Origin: Amoebophrya sp. A120 | Taxonomy: Eukaryota; Sar; Dinophyceae; Syndiniales; Amoebophryaceae | DNA length: 33,225 nucleotides | Assembly (NCBI GenBank): GCA_905178155.1 | Contig: CAJINV010000002.1 | Span: 1,571,738 to 1,604,962 of the forward strand | Direction of reading: 5' to 3' | Part shown: one piece after another, positions 29,807 to 33,225 of the stretch | Layout of the letters: each line of letters begins with the position of its first letter | How positions within the stretch are numbered: position 1 is the first letter of the stretch | Notes under the pieces: model-generated | Database searches by the model: none | What the model was told of the DNA's origin: nothing | What the model saw: only the letters and a program-made list of their open reading frames with translations | Position numbers and translations under genes: made by a program

Positions 29807-32598
29807 CTAGTCCGACAACAGGTTCTCATGCGATTCCGACTTTTCGAGCGGATTTCTGCTTCCGCCGCCGTTCAATTTCGCCACCGCGGCGCTATTCGTC
29901 GCCGTCATCATCTCCGTCCGTGGAGACGGTGCGAAGACGTCCACTTCGCTATGAAAGAGAGAACAACCTCCCCCCGCTCCCTCACTTGGAAGGCAGGGTC
30001 AGCAACAGAAATGGGAGCAGAAATGCGTGCACTACATGAGAAATCTACCCATGGATTCTAGTTCTGTCTCGGATGCTGCAACTTGTCATGTAAGCTATTG
30101 CAATAAGGCAACAGATTGAGTTGCGTTTTTGCATGACAATTGAGGCGCAGGGGAACAGGTCGTTGTGCAATCATCTCATATTCGCGGAAGCTCATGTTGA
30201 AAAAGTCCTGGCTTGTGCGGACAGACGAGGCCGATGCGGGATAATTCGTGTTGCCAGACGCCGATGCAACCACTTGTGACTTGATGTTCTGCAACTGGGG
30301 AGCTACTGAAACTGATGACGAAGCGGAAAACAAGCCACTACCTTTCTCTTCCACGCTCCCCCCGCCGATTGCTAGAGAATTGTTGTTGGCGTACAAAATC
30401 TTCCGATTAGTGCTGTAGTTGTGCTGCTCCCTGCCACCGTCGTCCCGCCCTAGCACGCTGCTCACATTCCTTGGGGAACCCGGGAGAGCTGGGATCGATC
30501 TTAAACTTGGCGGCTCAGCTATCCTATGTAGAAACGTCCCCACCCCATAGCTGCAATGCAAATCTGCATGCTGAAAGTGTTTCTCATGCGGAACCCCATG
30601 GGAAGCGTTTTCCAGTGGTGCTTTGAGATTTGTTATGCTCAAACAAGCATGATAAAACGGATCTGTGATGCTTCGGAACTGGCTAAACAGGATTACACTA
30701 CGAGGACAGACTTGTCATGCGAAATAACCAAAAGTGGCTGCCTTGTCTAGCGGATTTTCCATCTTGACGGATTCCGGTGTGGGGACATTTTTACTCAGGA
30801 TATCAGCTGCTGCTGCTGCGTGTGTCGTGGTTCCTTGTTTCGAAGTATTGTGAGGAAAAATCCCCCCTCCCCATATTGAGCAGGTATGTTCCTAAAAATT
30901 TGTGATGCTGATATGTGGCCACAAATCCTGTCTCTCTTGCAAGAGGGCAAATCCAAAGAATCCGCCGGCCTATGCAGGCGATTTGTAATGTTGTTGCGGC
31001 TACATGGCAGGCCTCTGCTATGCTAAGCACCTACATCAAAACACACCTACACAGGCTTAGGCGTTGCCTGCAGTGTCTCTCTGCAAGACAGAGCTGATTT
31101 GTGTACACAAATCCAGCAACACAAATTTCCGTTTTAATATGGGGAGGGGGGGATTTTTCCTCACAATACGAAGAGCTCGCGGAAATCGTACTTCCACTGC
31201 CACTAGTTCCGTTCAAAGGCCCCACTCCGCTGTTAAAAGCTTTGCCCTTCTCCATATCAGCCTGCTGTTTCAAATGCTCCTTCCGCCCGGGTAAGCCGAA
31301 GCAGAATTCCTCGAACTCCAGGGAGTTCTCTTTATGTTCGAACGCCCGCCAGATCTGCTGTAAGACCAATTTCTTGTTCGGATTCTTCTCGTTGATCAAC
31401 TTGGTGCAACCTAATTCGAACAAATTCTTCGTCATCAGCCTCGCAGGCGTCGCGTGCATGATCGTCTTCCAGGTGTCTTGGATGGTCTTGGTGTACCGGG
31501 CGGTAATGAGCTCGCGGAAGAGAATTAGAAGGACGGCTTTTACCTGATACAGAGGCGGATTAATTTTTGTCATGTGGTGATGTAAACCAAGAAGAGAACA
31601 AACTTCATCCAAATCCAGCATGACAAAAACCTTTATACTCATCCAAATCCAGCATGACAAAAACGATACCTCATCCAAATCCAGCATGACAAAAAACATT
31701 CACACTTAGTACCTGTTCCGGCACATTCGCCTGTGCGTACTTCAACTCCTCCCGTAAATGCGCCAACTTATCCTGTGCAAAAGTACCGCGCTCGTACTAG
31801 TAAAAATCGCAGTCATGCATTAGAAATCTTTTTCTTGAGGTAAATCCGCATTGCAAATCCTAATTCTCATGCTGAGGAAATTTGTCATGCGCTTTGTCGG
31901 TTTGTACCAGTACGATACTTCTGCAATTCATACAATTGCACTTTCTCTAAATCCAATTGCTCCCTCTCCTCCTTGATCTGCAATTCCACCGTGCTTCGCC
32001 ACTTTTTGATTTCCTCGTCTAACTTCAAGTTCGCGGCTTGAAACTCCGACTTTATCGTCTGCATCTCCTTCTCGTGCTTTAGTTTCAACTGGACTAACGC
32101 GTCTTGCTTCTCTAAGTCTTGTTTTTTCTTCACCGATTCGATTTTCTTCTCCATGTTCTTCTCCAACTCGTTGCATTCATTTCTGAACTCTTCCTATCAA
32201 CTGTAAAAATGTCTGGGTCTCCTGGAAAGTTGGAACTTGTGATGCTAACTTTGGACTCTAAAAAAATGTGTATTGCATGACAAGCAACACGAGCCACATT
32301 TGTGCTACGCGAGGAGGGCATTTGTCATGCGAAAATGGCATCAGGAAGCGTTCCAAAAATCTGTGATGCTGGGTCATGCATTACAAGCATCATGGCTCAT
32401 GCCAGACAAGCATGACAAGCCTTTCATTCTTCCAGACCCAGACATTTTTACATTTGATACTTCCTTCAGCTGTTTAATTCCCTCGTGATTTAATTTCTCT
32501 AGCTGCTCTTTCTCCTCCCGGAATTCCTTCACTAAAGCCTTTTTCGCCAAATCAAACTCCGCCTGCTTGTTCTTCATTTGCTTCTCGAATAATTTCTT
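29807..32598 (-). CDS. 3' part of a coiled-coil gene with a compact helical segment, unrecognised
   Basis: Minus-strand exons: 32460-32598, 31933-32189, 31713-31763, 31169-31543, 30803-30840, 30158-30514, 29807-29996, joining in frame to a TAG at 29807 (about 468 residues; the 5' part lies beyond the window). Introns: four introners, one GT-AG (31544-31712) and one of unclear type (29997-30157). Residues from the start of the window copy to the end of exon 3 are an almost unbroken charged coiled coil (KKLFEKQMKNKQAEF, KKKQDLEKQDALVQLKLKHE). Exon 4 opens with ~85 residues that look folded (VKAVLLILFRELITARYTKT, then ELGCTKLINEKNPNKKLVLQ and FEHKENSLEFEEF). The last element faintly resembles an EF-hand loop but lacks its Asp ligands. 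A Ser/Gly-rich tail follows, ending KSESHENLLSD. The last junction is placed only by reading frame. Confidence 0.65.
29997..30157 (-). other. Inferred intron, ends uncertain
   Basis: The exon beginning at 30514 runs into a TAG at 30058, but a protein-like frame (SEVDVFAPSPRTEMM, then AVAKLNGGGSRNP) lies just downstream. A near-duplication GGTCA/GGTCG (29997-30001, 30158-30162) would join them in frame. No TIR is visible, but the stretch contains TTGTCATG and GCATGACAA motifs like the other introns. Confidence 0.4.
30520..30802. mobile_element. Introner, family C, inverted relative to 16952
   Basis: 283 bp; exact duplications TCAGC (30515-30519, 30803-30807). Ends TATCCTATGTAGAAACGTCC / ...GGACATTTTTACTCAGGATA. 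The left interior matches the complement of the right interior of 16952-17231. Confidence 0.92.
30846..31168. mobile_element. Introner, family D, inverted relative to 27372
   Basis: 323 bp; exact duplications CGAAG (30841-30845, 31169-31173). Ends TATTGTGAGGAAAAATCCC / ...GGGATTTTTCCTCACAATA. Aligns with the reverse complement of 27372-27692. Confidence 0.92.
31544..31712 (-). other. GT-AG intron with an internal 25-bp repeat
   Basis: 169-bp intron, GGAACAG|GTACTAAG ... CTGTATCAG|GTAAAAG on the minus strand, phase 0. It holds three copies of CATCCAAATCCAGCATGACA at about 31607, 31641 and 31674. ACCTG flanks it on both sides, as a CAG|GT proto-splice site would. Confidence 0.8.
31769..31932. 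mobile_element. Introner, family B
   Basis: 164 bp; duplications CAACT / CAATT (one mismatch). Ends TATCCTGTGCAAAAGTACCG / ...CGATACTTCTGCAATTCATA. Confidence 0.9.
32195..32459. mobile_element. Introner, family A
   Basis: 265 bp; exact duplications CTTCC (32190-32194, 32460-32464). Ends TATCAACTGTAAAAATGTCT / ...GACATTTTTACATTTGATA. Confidence 0.92.
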
Positions 32599-32603
32599 TC
32601 CCT

Positions 32604-33225
32604 TATGCATTGCAAAACTATCCGTACTAGTAGAAGCTGCATCACAAACAAGGTCCGAGCACGGGGACAGAGTCCCCGTGCGGCGACCTTCCGGCATTTG
32701 TCTGCGCGGTGGCACTGGGCAGGCAGGTCGCTCGCAGCTAGGTATCTCGGTGCGCCTTGCATTCAATGACCCGCGACGGGCCTGCGGACGCGGCACCCTT
32801 GCTTGCGCGCACTGGATTCATCAGCCTGCCGCGCGCAAAGATAAAAAGAAAAGAAGAAACTGGCGCCGGGTCTGCAGCCGGCCCCGACGTCATGGCGCGG
32901 CGACAGAGTCCCCGCATTGCCCTAGGGCTTCTGTCTCTTTGCATGCCCCCTCCCTGGCCGCGCGGTGTCGTTCCCGGGGAGCGCGCCCAGCTGGCCCCTA
33001 GGCCATGACGCGGGGACCAAGTCCCCGCGCTGGCCTAGGGCTTTCGCCCCTTGGCAGAGCGGTGTCCGGGGGGCGCACACAGCTGGCCCCTAGGCCATAA
33101 CGCGGGGGCCGAGTCCCCGCGCTGGCCTAGGGCTTTCGCCCCTTGGCCGAACGGTGTCCGGGAAGCGCTTACAGCTGGCCCCTAGGCCATGACGCGGGGA
33201 CCGAGTCCCCGCGCTGGCCTAGGGC
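32604..33225. mobile_element. Introner, family B, left end; right end beyond the window
   Basis: TATGCATTGCAAAACTATCC then GTACTAGTAG is a family B terminus, placed directly against an in-frame coding exon; the presumed duplication is TCCCT (32599-32603). No right terminus occurs before the window ends. The sequence turns GC-rich from about 32650, so either the element carries a satellite or the satellite inserted into it. Confidence 0.6.
32650..33225. repeat. GC-rich satellite (~92 bp) with strong hairpins
   Basis: TAGGCCATGACGCGGGGACC / AGTCCCCGCGCTGGCCTAGG recurs at about 33000, 33093 and 33185, with diverged versions at 32660 and 32900. Each unit has the stem CGCGGGGAC-CGA-GTCCCCGCG. It continues off the right edge. 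Confidence 0.85.

Noticed and set aside
29137-30060. Fusion of the two coiled-coil genes into one
   Set aside because: A TAG ends the first gene at 29807 and an in-frame TGA precedes the ATG at 29136; no introner or GT-AG intron bridges them.
29774-30061. Plus-strand frame of 95 codons
   Set aside because: It overlaps a minus-strand frame (SEVDVFAPSPRTEMM...) that joins the upstream coiled-coil gene; the plus frame is Arg/His-rich with no supporting signal.
1-33225. tRNA and rRNA genes
   Set aside because: No cloverleaf or conserved rRNA segment was recognised on either strand by eye.

Overview
The window looks like nuclear DNA of an alveolate, most likely a dinoflagellate of the Amoebophrya (Syndiniales) type. 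The reasons are intron-dense genes that nearly all lie on one strand, mostly non-canonical introns made of short inverted-repeat elements with target-site duplications, a few GT-AG and GC-AG introns beside them, and GC-rich satellites between genes. The organism is an inference. Invasive intronic elements with non-canonical splice sites have been reported from Amoebophrya genomes, so the class is known. The families, their dual orientation, the empty site and the shared internal motif below are read directly from this sequence. || Layout. 1-3830: no gene; minisatellites, a duplicated GC-rich segment and a hairpin-bearing tandem repeat. 3830-5520: AT-rich, with one introner (4364-4674) inside a possible very short gene. 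5525-6451: 3' part of a minus-strand gene with a Leu-Glu-Val-Glu repeat and a GC-AG intron. 6530-9710: polypyrimidine and other low-complexity arrays. 9717-11665: ~200-bp higher-order repeat surrounding a small plus-strand gene for a basic protein (10280-10597). 11951-14118: five-exon minus-strand gene (313 aa). 15055-16021: GC-rich insertion between perfect 15-bp direct repeats. 16036-16890: doubtful minus-strand reading frame with an 87-bp tandem duplication, one copy of which holds an introner. 16934-29136: 26-exon minus-strand gene for a 1,950-residue coiled-coil/acidic protein. 29807-32598: 3' part of a second minus-strand coiled-coil gene that starts beyond the window. 32604-33225: start of another introner that runs into a GC-rich hairpin satellite. 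|| Main result. I resolve 34 complete introner elements and two partial ones. They fall into at least eight terminal-inverted-repeat (TIR) families (A-H), most with ends TATC...GATA, and are bounded by 5-bp duplications (23 exact, 9 with one mismatch, 2 weak). Removing each element plus one duplication copy gives an uninterrupted reading frame in all three well-resolved genes. In the largest gene the 26 exons sum to 5,853 nt, exactly 1,951 codons. None of the 34 duplications permits a GT-AG or GC-AG junction under exact excision. Families A, C and D serve as introns in both orientations. All families share a short internal motif (TTTGT-N-ATGC or its complement), which also occurs in the GT-AG and GC-AG introns. 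|| Exon boundaries at introners are given with the duplication kept on the upstream exon; the true junction may lie anywhere within those 5 bp. No gene product could be assigned to a known family.
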